Of a stretch of DNA of 64,000 nt, positions 17,162 through 25,127 are shown in pieces. Source of the stretch: Peptococcaceae bacterium UBA7702 (GTDB lineage: Bacteria; Bacillota; Dehalobacteriia; UBA7702); assembly GCA_002482535.1 (NCBI GenBank), contig DLGE01000001.1:593513-657512 (forward strand), in the 5' to 3' direction. The translations under genes were made by a program, and so were the position numbers. The notes under the pieces are model-generated. The model saw only the letters and a list, made by a program, of their open reading frames with translations. It did no database searches and had not been told where the DNA came from. How positions within the stretch are numbered: the first letter of the stretch is position 1; every line of letters begins with the position of its first letter.

Positions 17162-18193
17162 CTAAAATTCGTCCAAGAAACGAATGTCGTTATCGTAGAA
17201 AACTCGCAGGTCATCAATGCCGTATTTCAGCATTGCGATGCGTTCCACGCCCATACCGAAGGCAAAGCCCCGCAGTTTGGTACTGTCGTAACCGGCCATT
17301 TCCAACACATTGGGATGCACCATGCCGGCGCCCAATATTTCGATCCAGCCCGTGTCGGAGCAGGTACGGCAGCCTTTGCCGCCGCAAATGCCGCAGGAGA
17401 TATCCACTTCGGTGCTGGGTTCGGTAAACGGGAAGTAACTGGGACGGAGGCGAATTTCCCGGTCTTCCCCGAAGAGCTGGCGGATGACTTTCAAAAGCGT
17501 GCCTTTGAGGTCGGCCATGGAGATATTTTCATCGATGACCAGGCCTTCGATTTGATGGAACATCGGCGAATGGGTGGCGTCGTCGTCTCTGCGGAAGACG
17601 CGGCCGGGACAAATGACTTTTACGGGATAGTCGGGAACCTTCGCCGCCATGGTTCTGACCTGCATCGGCGACGTGTGGGTGCGCAATAAAATATCTTCGG
17701 TGATATAGAAAGAATCCTGCATATCCCGGGCGGGATGGTCTTTGGGCAGGTTCAGTCCTTCAAAGTTATTGTAGTCGTTTTCGATTTCAGGGCCTTCGCC
17801 GATTTCGTAACCCATACCGAGAAAAATATCTTTGATTTCATCAATGATCCGGGTCAAAGGATGAAAATGTCCGCTTTCTATTTTTGCGCCGCTTAACGTC
17901 ACGTCAATTTTTTCCCCTTCGATTTGGGCTTTTAAGGCTTCCATCTGCAACGCAGCGTCTTTTTCGGCGATGACTTTTTCCAGGGCTTCCCGAATTTCAT
18001 TGGCGATCTGGCCGACTTTGGGCCGGTCCTCGGCACTGAGCTTGCCCATGCCTTTTAAAATCGCCGTCAATTCCCCTTTTTTACCGAGATATTGCACCCG
18101 CAATTCATTTAAGGCTTCCTGACTTTTGACTTGCGCAAATTGGTCTCTGGCCACCGACTCAATTTTTTTCAAGTCCTCCAACATTTGTTCCAA
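17162..18193 (-). CDS. pheS: Phenylalanine-tRNA ligase alpha subunit
   Basis: A 343-residue catalytic subunit if started at TTG 18193, which lies 9 bases after AAGGAGG and gives the usual length of about 344. An in-frame ATG at 18277 behind AGAGG would add 28 residues (M-P-H-F-T-L-K-D) not typical of the family. The N-terminal coiled coil contains E-L-R-V-Q-Y-L-G-K-K-G-E-L. The class II catalytic core has motif 2 around F-R-R-D-D-D-A-T-H and a C-G-I-C-G-G-K-G-C-x-x-C cluster before motif 3 (G-M-G-V-E-R). It charges tRNA(Phe) together with PheT. Confidence 0.95.
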   Translation of the reverse strand: MEQMLEDLKKIESVARDQFAQVKSQEALNELRVQYLGKKGELTAILKGMGKLSAEDRPKVGQIANEIREALEKVIAEKDAALQMEALKAQIEGEKIDVTLSGAKIESGHFHPLTRIIDEIKDIFLGMGYEIGEGPEIENDYNNFEGLNLPKDHPARDMQDSFYITEDILLRTHTSPMQVRTMAAKVPDYPVKVICPGRVFRRDDDATHSPMFHQIEGLVIDENISMADLKGTLLKVIRQLFGEDREIRLRPSYFPFTEPSTEVDISCGICGGKGCRTCSDTGWIEILGAGMVHPNVLEMAGYDSTKLRGFAFGMGVERIAMLKYGIDDLRVFYDNDIRFLDEF

Positions 18194-18334
18194 CTCTCGT
18201 TTCCTCCTTCGTGGTATGTCACTATAAAAAGAGATCTTCTCCTTTGTCAGCTGATCTTTTAATGTAAAATGAGGCATGGTTGTCCTCTAAGAATGATGGG
18301 AAAAGGTGACTTATACACCGTATATCAATTTATT

Positions 18335-18363
18335 ATTATATCAAGTTTTTCAGTGCATTTCAA
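18335..18363 (-). promoter_or_regulatory. Strong sigma-A promoter for the pheS-pheT-zapA operon
   Basis: On the minus strand -35 TTGAAA (18358-18363), a 17-bp spacer and -10 TATAAT (18335-18340). The -35 box overlaps the stop codon of the upstream methyltransferase gene. The region between promoter and coding sequence is too short for a T-box leader. Confidence 0.8.
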
Positions 18364-19145
18364 GTTTTTCTGCTTCTGATATAACGGTCGTAAGCGATGA
18401 TTCCCGCCGCCATGGCAACATTCAGCGATTCCACCCCGTTCTCCATGGGGATGGCTGTTCGGGGCAGATCCAAGCCGCGCCAGTTTTCATCAAGACCGCC
18501 GCCCTCGTTGCCGAAAACCACGGCGACTCTCCCCTTTAACGGCAAATCGTGATAACAAACAGCGTCACCCATATCGGCAAGATACGTTTTGACAGCCTGT
18601 ACGTTCAAAAAATCGCGGATCTCCTCAAAGTAGAGTCCCTGAAATACCGGGATTTTCGCTACCGTGCCCATGGTCGCCCGGACTGTTTTGGGATTATAGA
18701 GATCCACGGACCCCGCTTCCAATAAAATAGCGTCAACACCGGCGGCGGCGCTGTTGCGGATGATCACACCGAGATTGCCGGGATCCGCAATCTTATTCAA
18801 AACCAACAGAAATCCGTTTTCTCCCGGAGTGAACTTGGTGAAATCTGGGCAGAGCTGGGGAAAGGCCGCGATGACCCCCTGCTCATTTTTGGTTTCGGCG
18901 AGCTGATGAAAAAGCGGCCGCGCCACGGAAAAGGCCCGGTCCGCACTGGAACAGGCGCGCTCTAAAAAACCGATATCGGCAAAATCCTCGGCATAGAGCA
19001 GTAAATGAGGCGGGAAACCAGCGGCGCTTAAATCATCGATCAGACGTTTCCCCTCGGCGAGAAAGAGGCCGTATTCATCCCGATATTTCTTTTTTGCCAG
19101 TTCTCTGATGAGTTTGATATATTGGTTATCTTTGGCTGTAATCAT
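18360..19145 (-). CDS. TrmH/SpoU family RNA 2'-O-methyltransferase
   Basis: A 261-residue protein starting at ATG 19145, 8 bases after AAGGGGTGG; eight further in-frame codons upstream lack a site. The N-terminal substrate-binding domain begins I-T-A-K-D-N-Q-Y-I-K-L-I-R-E-L and has F-L-A-E-G-K-R-L. The C-terminal SpoU knot has the three motifs N-P-G-N-L-G-like (A-D-P-G-N-L-G-V-I-I-R), V-F-G-N-E-G-G-G-L and S-L-N-V-A-M-A-A-G-I. It uses S-adenosylmethionine to methylate a ribose in rRNA or tRNA; such genes often sit upstream of pheS in Firmicutes (YsgA type). Confidence 0.92.
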   Translation of the reverse strand: MITAKDNQYIKLIRELAKKKYRDEYGLFLAEGKRLIDDLSAAGFPPHLLLYAEDFADIGFLERACSSADRAFSVARPLFHQLAETKNEQGVIAAFPQLCPDFTKFTPGENGFLLVLNKIADPGNLGVIIRNSAAAGVDAILLEAGSVDLYNPKTVRATMGTVAKIPVFQGLYFEEIRDFLNVQAVKTYLADMGDAVCYHDLPLKGRVAVVFGNEGGGLDENWRGLDLPRTAIPMENGVESLNVAMAAGIIAYDRYIRSRKT

Positions 19146-19236
19146 CTTAGGCCACCCCTTTCGTCGCAAAAGGACCCTGATCCTATTTTTTGCTTACATA
19201 CATTTTAATCGATCATACCGCGTTTTTCAATACGGT

Positions 19237-19271
19237 AAAAAAGCGGAGGACGTCCCAGCAGAGACGTCCCC
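19237..19271 (-). terminator. Terminator behind pabC
   Basis: On the minus strand GGGACGTC-(8-nt loop)-GACGTCCT, then CCGC and TTTTTT. It separates the pab operon from the downstream methyltransferase gene. Confidence 0.75.
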
Positions 19272-19308
19272 ATTCATCTAAAATTCATTTTCCTTTTTAT
19301 TTCATGTT

Positions 19309-20082
19309 TTAGCTATTTTGCCCCATGGTCTTCCCCATGTCCAAAGAAGCCAAAAAGTCAAGATACTTTTTTCGCAGCCTCTTGCCGGTTTCCCTGGTTT
19401 TCAGCTGCTGTCCGTCAATGCTCCTTACCGGCATGACCCCCATCAGGGAGTTGGTGAGGAACAATTCATCAAAGCGAAACAGCTGTTCTTTTAAGATTGC
19501 CGCCTCTTTCACGGTTTCCGTATTCATAATGTGCTGCCGCATCATACCGTCGAGCAAGCCGCAGGCCACCGCAGGTGTATAGATGACGTTGTCTTTGACG
19601 CAAAAGAGATTGGATACGGCTCCTTCCGCCAGCAAACCGCCGGTATTTAAGAAGATCACTTCATCGTAGCCCTCTTTTTTGGCTTTCGTCTTTTCCAAAT
19701 AATTATCGCCGTAATTCAGGGTTTTTAGATAGGTCAACGGTGAAGATTCATTGCGCATAACCTTGCTGAGTTTTATGGCCGCACCCTCTTCATACATTTC
19801 TGTTTGATAGGGATTTTCCCTGAGAGAATAGACGATATTTTTCTCGGAGACGATCACCTTCACCGCCGCCCGACGCCAGGTAGAGTCCGCGGCGAGGGTT
19901 CTGATCCTCGTCATCGTTTCTTCCCGGCGATATCCTTTATGTTCCACTTGCAATTGCTTCAACGCTTCTTCCAAACGGCGCAAATGCTGATGAAGAAAAA
20001 CCGGCTGCCTTTCTTCAATGGCGATCGTTTCAAAAACGCCCAGACCGAAACGAAAGCCGTTATCCAATGCGATATGGGTCAT
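19309..20082 (-). CDS. pabC: Aminodeoxychorismate lyase (class IV aminotransferase fold)
   Basis: A 257-residue fold-type IV PLP enzyme. It opens with D-N-G-F-R-F-G-L-G-V-F-E-T-I, has the PLP lysine Lys120 in T-Y-L-K-T-L-N-Y, and E-G-A-V-S-N-L-F-C plus a T-N-S-L-M-G-V-M-P-V end segment. It would release pyruvate from 4-amino-4-deoxychorismate to give p-aminobenzoate for folate. The motif alone could also be a D-amino acid or branched-chain aminotransferase; its 4-bp overlap with pabB decides for PabC. Confidence 0.86.
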   Translation of the reverse strand: MTHIALDNGFRFGLGVFETIAIEERQPVFLHQHLRRLEEALKQLQVEHKGYRREETMTRIRTLAADSTWRRAAVKVIVSEKNIVYSLRENPYQTEMYEEGAAIKLSKVMRNESSPLTYLKTLNYGDNYLEKTKAKKEGYDEVIFLNTGGLLAEGAVSNLFCVKDNVIYTPAVACGLLDGMMRQHIMNTETVKEAAILKEQLFRFDELFLTNSLMGVMPVRSIDGQQLKTRETGKRLRKKYLDFLASLDMGKTMGQNS

Positions 20083-21464
20083 AAAAACCTCCTGTTTTGA
20101 AATAGTTCCATAAAGGCCTTGCCTTTTTGCAGTGTTTCTTCGTATTCAAAGGTTGGTTCGGATTCGGCGGTAATGCCACCGCCGATGCCGATGTGGTAAA
20201 CGCCGTTTTGCCACACCGCAGTGCGAATCACAATATTGAAGTCGCAATCACCGTTCAGGGAGAGATAGCCGAGAGAACCCGTGTACAGACCACGGCGGCT
20301 ATGTTCCAAAGCATCGATGATTTTCATGGCTTCGATTTTCGGCGCGCCGGTGATGGAACCGCCGGGAAACATGGCCCGGAGCAGACCGTCATAACCGCAA
20401 TCTGCCTTACAGCGGCCGTTGATCGTGGTGACCAAATGGAAAACCGTGGCAAAAGTTTGCACCTCAAAGTGTTTTTCCACTTTCACGCTGCCGGTTTCGC
20501 AGATCCGATTCAAGTCGTTGCGTTCCAAATCCACAATCATCAAAAGCTCGCTTCTGTCTTTTGCCGACTGTGCCAATTCTTTTTTCAGCGCCGCGTCCTC
20601 CGCCGCGTTTGCCCCCCGTTTCCGCGTACCCTTGATGGGTTTTGTTTCGATGAGACGGTTCTTCATCCGCAAAAACCGCTCCGGGGAAGCGCTGATCACC
20701 TTCACATCGCCGTAATGGAAGTAGCCGCCAAAGGGTGAAGGGTTGTTTTGCCGCATACGCCGAAACATGGTGAAAGGCGGCATCTCACTTTTGATCAGCA
20801 TTCTTTGGGTCATATTGGCGATGTAGATATCCCCTTCCACAATATGCTCCATCATCTTTTTAACGGCCTTTTTGTAATCCTCTTTGGTAAAATCAAAGGA
20901 TATCTCGGCAGGGTAATCCGTGGTCTCCGCCTTCTCCTCCGCCACCGTTTCGATGAGGCGATTCAGGCGGCACAGACTTTCTTCCGCAGGGTAAAGAATT
21001 CCACGGGCCGTCGCCGTATACGTATGCTGCCAATGATCGTAAATGATCAGGTTTTCGTAAAAGCAAAACAGGGCTTCCGGCAGCCCAATTTCTTTTTGAT
21101 GGCTGCTTGTGATCTGCTCAAACTTACGGCCATAGTCATAACTAAAATAACCGATACCCCCGGCGATCAGGGGCAGCTCCGTCTCGTTCTTTTCAAAATC
21201 GGCGGCGACATAGGCGGCGAGGCGTTCTTCAAAAGATCCCTTGACGGCGCGCTTGTTTTCGTAGGCGACGCCGTCTTTTTCCTCTAAAATCAGGTAAGGA
21301 TAAAGGCCGATGATGGAAAAACGGCTGTTTTCGTCCTTTTCTTTTTCGTTTTCATTTTCCTTTAGTGAAGAATCGAGGATGGCCGTGAACGGCAGTTCCG
21401 CGACACGCTCATACAGCGCCTCCAATTTTAGCTGCCAGTCTCTTTGCTTTACTAACGTTATCAT
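20079..21464 (-). CDS. pabB: Aminodeoxychorismate synthase component I
   Basis: A 461-residue chorismate-utilising enzyme. The C-terminal chorismate-binding domain (about 195-455) contains S-P-E-R-F-L, P-I-K-G-T-R-K-R-G, R-S-E-L-L-M-I-V-D-L-E-R-N-D and G-G-S-I-T-G-A-P-K. It aminates chorismate with ammonia supplied by PabA. The K-G-T form of the P-I-K-G-T motif, with Lys in the catalytic loop, is typical of PabB rather than anthranilate synthase (P-I-A-G-T). It overlaps pabA and pabC by 4 bp each. Confidence 0.92.
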   Translation of the reverse strand: MITLVKQRDWQLKLEALYERVAELPFTAILDSSLKENENEKEKDENSRFSIIGLYPYLILEEKDGVAYENKRAVKGSFEERLAAYVAADFEKNETELPLIAGGIGYFSYDYGRKFEQITSSHQKEIGLPEALFCFYENLIIYDHWQHTYTATARGILYPAEESLCRLNRLIETVAEEKAETTDYPAEISFDFTKEDYKKAVKKMMEHIVEGDIYIANMTQRMLIKSEMPPFTMFRRMRQNNPSPFGGYFHYGDVKVISASPERFLRMKNRLIETKPIKGTRKRGANAAEDAALKKELAQSAKDRSELLMIVDLERNDLNRICETGSVKVEKHFEVQTFATVFHLVTTINGRCKADCGYDGLLRAMFPGGSITGAPKIEAMKIIDALEHSRRGLYTGSLGYLSLNGDCDFNIVIRTAVWQNGVYHIGIGGGITAESEPTFEYEETLQKGKAFMELFQNRRFL

Positions 21465-22054
21465 GCCATTACCCCCTCACAAATATGCATGAAGTTCTTT
21501 AACAGGTAATGGCCGTATTCCGTCAGCACTGCCTCGGGATGAAACTGCACGCCGTAAACGGGCAGGTTTTTATGGTGAATGGCCATGATTTCCCCATCCT
21601 CAGCCACGGCGCACACCCTTAAACAGGCAGGCAACTGTCGCCCCTCGACGACGAGGGAATGATAGCGCGTTACCCGGAAACCGCTGGGAATGCCTTGAAA
21701 GAGTCCGGATGCGTCATGGTATACCGGGGAGATTTTGCCGTGCATTGGTTGTTTGCCCTTCCTGATGACACCGCCGTAATGATGGGCAATGGTCTGATGG
21801 CCAAGACAAACGCCGAGTATCGGCACTTGACCTTCAAAATGGGCAAGGACAGACAGAGAAGCGCCGCTGTCCTCCGGCCGCTTCGGACCGGGAGAAATGA
21901 TAATCCCCTGGAGCGTTCCTTTTTGCCATAACTCTTTTAAACGCACTTCGTCCACTTTGTCGTTGCGCACCACGATTACATCGCGGCCGAGTTCACGACA
22001 GTAGGCCGCCAAATTGTAGACAAAGGAATCGTAATTATCGATCATCACATACAT
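21461..22054 (-). CDS. pabA: Aminodeoxychorismate/anthranilate synthase glutamine amidotransferase
   Basis: A 197-residue class I glutaminase starting at ATG 22054, 8 bases after GGAGG; a TTG five codons upstream is unsupported. It begins M-Y-V-M-I-D-N-Y-D-S-F-V-Y-N-L. It has the oxyanion region S-P-G-P-K-R-P, the catalytic Cys in G-V-C-L-G-H-Q, and the His-Glu pair in F-H-P-E-A-V. It supplies ammonia to PabB. No trp genes are nearby, so a shared TrpG role cannot be judged. Confidence 0.9.
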   Translation of the reverse strand: MYVMIDNYDSFVYNLAAYCRELGRDVIVVRNDKVDEVRLKELWQKGTLQGIIISPGPKRPEDSGASLSVLAHFEGQVPILGVCLGHQTIAHHYGGVIRKGKQPMHGKISPVYHDASGLFQGIPSGFRVTRYHSLVVEGRQLPACLRVCAVAEDGEIMAIHHKNLPVYGVQFHPEAVLTEYGHYLLKNFMHICEGVMA

Positions 22055-22080
22055 GAAGCGTTCCTCCAAATAGTCTAAAA

Positions 22081-22124
22081 ATAAAAAACCGAAGATAAAA
22101 GCGTTTTTAGCGCTTTATCTTCGG
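22081..22124 (-). terminator. Strong hairpin terminator in the pabA leader (possible attenuator)
   Basis: On the minus strand CCGAAGATAAAGCG and CGCTTTTATCTTCGG form a stem of 14 bp with one bulge, followed by TTTTTTATTTTT. It ends 27 bp before the pabA start but lies downstream of the only good promoter (22170-22198). It can thus end yeiH transcripts and also block or attenuate pab transcription. Confidence 0.8.
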
Positions 22125-22169
22125 CAGTATTCTGGATTCCAGGCACACCGTACCATATTTATTTTCTAT

Positions 22170-22198
22170 AATTTAACCGATTTTGGACATCATGTCAA
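22170..22198 (-). promoter_or_regulatory. Sigma-A promoter for pabA-pabB-pabC
   Basis: On the minus strand -35 TTGACA (22193-22198), a 17-bp spacer and -10 TAAATT (22170-22175). It starts 6 bp after the yeiH stop. The resulting leader is about 110 nt and includes the hairpin terminator above. Confidence 0.65.
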
Positions 22199-22204
22199 GC
22201 CTCT

Positions 22205-23263
22205 TTACCAAATTCCCAGGGTTTTTTGGAGCAGCAAGCTGACGCAGGCAATACAAACCCAGCAGATAAAACCGAGGGCCAGGGGTTTGCCGCCGGACCG
22301 CAGAAGTTTCACAATATTTGTGTTGAGGCCGATGGCGGCCATCGCCATCACAATGAGAAATTTGCTGGCTTCTTTCAGAACAGCGAAGACGTCTTCGGCC
22401 ACGGTTAAGGCCGTGCCGCTGAAAACAGCGGTAAAGACCGTGGTGATCAGGGAAGCAAGTATAAAATAAAGGATGAACATGGGAAATATCTTTTTGAAAG
22501 AGACCTCGGCGCAATCTTCTCCCTGCCCTTTCCGAGCCCTCCTTATCTGATAAAAGGCTAAAATCAGCGTGATGGGGATGATCGCCAAGGTTCGTGTCAG
22601 CTTGACGACGGTGGCATAGCTTAAAACAGCACCGTTGGTGCCATGAAGCGTATCCCAGGTAGCCGCCGCCGCCGTCACCGAGGAGGTATCGTTGATGGCC
22701 GTCCCCGCGAAGAGGGCGAAACCTTCGTTGCTCATATGAAGCAGACCGCCGAGGGTGGGAAAGATCACGGCGGCGATGACGTTAAAGAAGAAAATCACGG
22801 AAATCGACTGGGCGATCTCTTCATCACTGGCCTTGATCACCGGCGCGGTGGCGGCAATGGCGCTGCCCCCGCAAATGGAGGAACCAATCCCGACCAGGGT
22901 GGAGATCTTTCCCGGTATGGACATCATGCGGTGCATGACAAAGGCGACGATCAGCGCCGTGGAAATCGTGCTTAAAATGATGGGCAGCGAAGATAGACCC
23001 ACTTTGCCAACGGTGGCAAGGTTCAAACCGAATCCCAGGAGGATGATGGCGTATTGCAGGATTTTCTTTGCGGTAAAGGAGATCCCCCGGTCAAATTCAG
23101 TGCGTTTCTTTAAAAACAGCGCCAAAATCATACCAAAGATGATGGCGATCACCGGAGCACCGACAATTTTTAGTTCCGGCAAGGCTGCCACCGCCAGCCA
23201 AGCGGCAACGGCGATCAGGAAACATAAGGCGATCCCTTTCCCTTTCTCTTTGATCCATTCCAT
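22205..23263 (-). CDS. YeiH-family (PF03601) putative sulfate/sulfonate exporter
   Basis: A 352-residue inner-membrane protein with about ten hydrophobic segments, starting at ATG 23263 behind AAGGGGAC; the ATG eight codons upstream has only a weak A-rich stretch before it. Family landmarks are V-I-A-I-I-F-G-M-I-L-A, L-L-G-F-G-L-N-L, G-S-S-I-C-G-G-S-A-I-A-A-T-A-P-V and A-G-T-A-I-N-D-T-S-S-V. The family is thought to export sulfate or related anions, with little direct proof. It diverges from a LysR regulator, the common arrangement for yeiH/yeiE-type pairs. Confidence 0.9.
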   Translation of the reverse strand: MEWIKEKGKGIALCFLIAVAAWLAVAALPELKIVGAPVIAIIFGMILALFLKKRTEFDRGISFTAKKILQYAIILLGFGLNLATVGKVGLSSLPIILSTISTALIVAFVMHRMMSIPGKISTLVGIGSSICGGSAIAATAPVIKASDEEIAQSISVIFFFNVIAAVIFPTLGGLLHMSNEGFALFAGTAINDTSSVTAAAATWDTLHGTNGAVLSYATVVKLTRTLAIIPITLILAFYQIRRARKGQGEDCAEVSFKKIFPMFILYFILASLITTVFTAVFSGTALTVAEDVFAVLKEASKFLIVMAMAAIGLNTNIVKLLRSGGKPLALGFICWVCIACVSLLLQKTLGIW

Positions 23264-23304
23264 TTTGAAGTCCCCTTTCAATGTCATTTTCTTTTCTTAT
23301 GGCC

Positions 23305-23333
23305 ATTATACCCCTTGCGATATCATTTGTAAA
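23305..23333 (-). promoter_or_regulatory. Promoter of the yeiH-like gene
   Basis: On the minus strand -35 TTTACA (23328-23333), 17-bp spacer, -10 TATAAT (23305-23310). It overlaps the divergent lysR promoter, so the regulator could affect both at once. Confidence 0.75.
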
Positions 23334-23343
23334 ATGCTATTAT
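23315..23343 (+). promoter_or_regulatory. Promoter of the lysR-type gene
   Basis: -35 TTGCGA (23315-23320), 17-bp spacer, -10 TATTAT (23338-23343). Just downstream, 23356-23371 carries the dyad ATAGA-(6)-TCTAT, which fits a LysR-type T-N11-A operator. Confidence 0.55.
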
Positions 23344-23387
23344 TATAATAATTTCATAGATATTTTTCTATATATAAGGAGATGCCG

Positions 23388-24269
23388 ATGACCATTCGCG
23401 ATCTGGAAATTTTCGTCGCCGTCGTTGATCACGGCGGCATCGGCGCGGCAGCCAAAAAGCTCTATATTTCCCAGCCCACGGTAAGCCACGTGATTTCACA
23501 AATCGAAAAGAACTATCACGTAAGACTGTTTGAACGTCTTGCCAAAAAAATGCTGATCACTGCCACCGGCAAAGAGTTCTTGCAATATGCCCGTTACAGC
23601 CTGAATCATTTTAAAAATATGGAGCATTTTCTTTATCACGCCGGCGAACAACAGATCATCCACATCGGAGCTTCCCTCACGGTGGGCGGTTTTTTTCTGG
23701 CGGATATGATTCCCGCTTTTGAACGGGAGCATCCCCATATCCGCGTCAGAGTCTATATCGACAACACAAAAAAAATCCTCCGTCAAATATTAGACGGAAC
23801 CCTTGATATTGCCATTTTGGAAGGGAACACCTCATCCAAAGAAACCCTTAAAGAGGTCATTTATGAAGACCGGATGGTGTTGATCTGCGGCAAACAGCAC
23901 CCCTTTGCGAAGAAAACCTCCATCCACCTGAAAGAGCTGGAGAATGCCGACTGTGTTTTAAGGGAAGAAGGTTCCGGCACACGGGATTTTCTGATCAATC
24001 TCACGGAAAGACAAGGCATCCCCATTGTCGAAAAATGGGTTTGTCACAGTTCCGACGCCATCCTCAACATCGTCGCTGCCGGTCAAGGCGTTTCCATCAT
24101 TTCCGAGGCGGTTGTCGCCCAGGAGCCGAGAGTGGTTCAAATTCCCGTGGCAGACGCGGTGATGAACCGAAAGTTTCGCATTGTTTACCACAAGGACAAA
24201 TATATTTCCACGACCTTGGAAGCGTTCATGGCTGAAACAAGATCCTATTTTCGCAGCATTCGCCTGTAA
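23388..24269 (+). CDS. LysR-family regulator (CysL/YeiE-like)
   Basis: A 293-residue regulator. The start is taken at ATG 23388, 6 bases after AAGGAG; ATG 23382 touches the binding site. The N-terminal winged helix (about 1-60) includes I-G-A-A-A-K-K-L-Y-I-S-Q-P-T-V-S-H-V-I. The periplasmic-binding-like effector domain spans about 88-290, with R-E-E-G-S-G-T-R. Its divergent position suggests that it controls the exporter gene and itself; the effector is unknown. Confidence 0.92.
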   Translation: MTIRDLEIFVAVVDHGGIGAAAKKLYISQPTVSHVISQIEKNYHVRLFERLAKKMLITATGKEFLQYARYSLNHFKNMEHFLYHAGEQQIIHIGASLTVGGFFLADMIPAFEREHPHIRVRVYIDNTKKILRQILDGTLDIAILEGNTSSKETLKEVIYEDRMVLICGKQHPFAKKTSIHLKELENADCVLREEGSGTRDFLINLTERQGIPIVEKWVCHSSDAILNIVAAGQGVSIISEAVVAQEPRVVQIPVADAVMNRKFRIVYHKDKYISTTLEAFMAETRSYFRSIRL

Positions 24270-24298
24270 AAAAATCGGGCTTTGATGTACCGGTCAAG

Positions 24299-24332
24299 AA
24301 AAAGCAGACACTTTTTTGTGTCTGCTTTTATA
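24299..24332. terminator. Bidirectional terminator between lysR and the QueG-like gene
   Basis: AAAAGCAGACAC-TTTTTT-GTGTCTGCTTTT: a perfect 12-bp stem with A and T runs on both sides, placed between two convergent genes. Confidence 0.85.
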
Positions 24333-24349
24333 TTTTGAAAGATGATTTT

Positions 24350-25108
24350 TTATTTGATATACGCCACAGGGCAAGCGGCAATGCATTTGCCGCAAACATC
24401 CGCGCCGGAAAGCACGGCCTTATCATGAAGAAAGGATTCGTTGCGTTTTGTCCGCGCCTGACAACCGAAAGCATCGAAATGATCCGCCTGCAAGGCGTTG
24501 ATCGGGCACGCCTTAAAGCAAGCGCCGCAACTGCCGTCTTTCAGATAGAGACAGGGGTTAGAAAGCGTCGCCTCACTCGGCTCCAACGGCGCCGAAGTCA
24601 AAACGGTGCAAAAACGGCCGCCGGAACCTTTTTCCGTAATCAGCAGGCGGTTGGCGCCGAAAACACCTAAATGGGCGATGGCCGCGGCGCTCCGGTGAGA
24701 CCATAGGGACTTCATATCCTTTGGGTCAAAGGTATGAGTCGCCGGAATCATTTGAGCAGAGTAACCCTGCTCCTGCAGGAAAGTGCAAAGGATACCGTTG
24801 ATATGATCAAACCCTTCGTTGATGACGAGATAGGCTTCGCCCCACAGCGGCGTTGCCATTTTCTCGTTTTTTGGGGCTTTGATAACCTCCTTGGTAAAGG
24901 GTACGAAGTAGCTGATCACGCTTTTCGCGTCGGGCAAAAGCTCTTTGGGGTGCTGATGCCAGGCACCGATGATTTGTTTCAGTTCGTCATAGCGGGGGTC
25001 CGCCGCCGCGGAAAATCCCACCAGAGGCTCACGAAATAAATCGGACCGGTTTAAGGAAGCGACTTCATGTTTGATCTTCTTTTCTATTTGTTGTTCCAAT
25101 GTTTCCAT
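24350..25108 (-). CDS. QueG-like 4Fe-4S protein (epoxyqueuosine reductase related)
   Basis: About 252 residues from ATG 25108, 9 bases after AAAGGG; an ATG three codons upstream touches that site. The N-terminal part is of the QueG/reductive-dehalogenase-related type, with H-L-G-V-F-G-A-N-R-L-L-I-T and G-S-G-G-R-F-C-T-V-L. The C-terminal part holds two ferredoxin-type motifs, C-G-A-C-F-K-A-C-P and C-G-K-C-I-A-A-C-P. It is shorter than true QueG (about 350-380), lacking the C-terminal HEAT-like part, so the substrate may differ. It is third in a GDPD-aldolase-QueG-like unit, 19 bp after the aldolase gene. Confidence 0.75.
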   Translation of the reverse strand: METLEQQIEKKIKHEVASLNRSDLFREPLVGFSAAADPRYDELKQIIGAWHQHPKELLPDAKSVISYFVPFTKEVIKAPKNEKMATPLWGEAYLVINEGFDHINGILCTFLQEQGYSAQMIPATHTFDPKDMKSLWSHRSAAAIAHLGVFGANRLLITEKGSGGRFCTVLTSAPLEPSEATLSNPCLYLKDGSCGACFKACPINALQADHFDAFGCQARTKRNESFLHDKAVLSGADVCGKCIAACPVAYIK

Positions 25109-25127
25109 TTCGTTCATCCCTTTCGCT

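Noticed and set aside
18194..18360. T-box or Phe leader peptide upstream of pheS
   Set aside because: Only about 145 nt are available after the promoter, with no specifier loop, T-box sequence or terminator; the short frame has only two Phe codons.
22055..22165. Tetrahydrofolate riboswitch ahead of pabABC
   Set aside because: The leader is too short and shows neither the THF-I nor THF-II conserved core as I know them.
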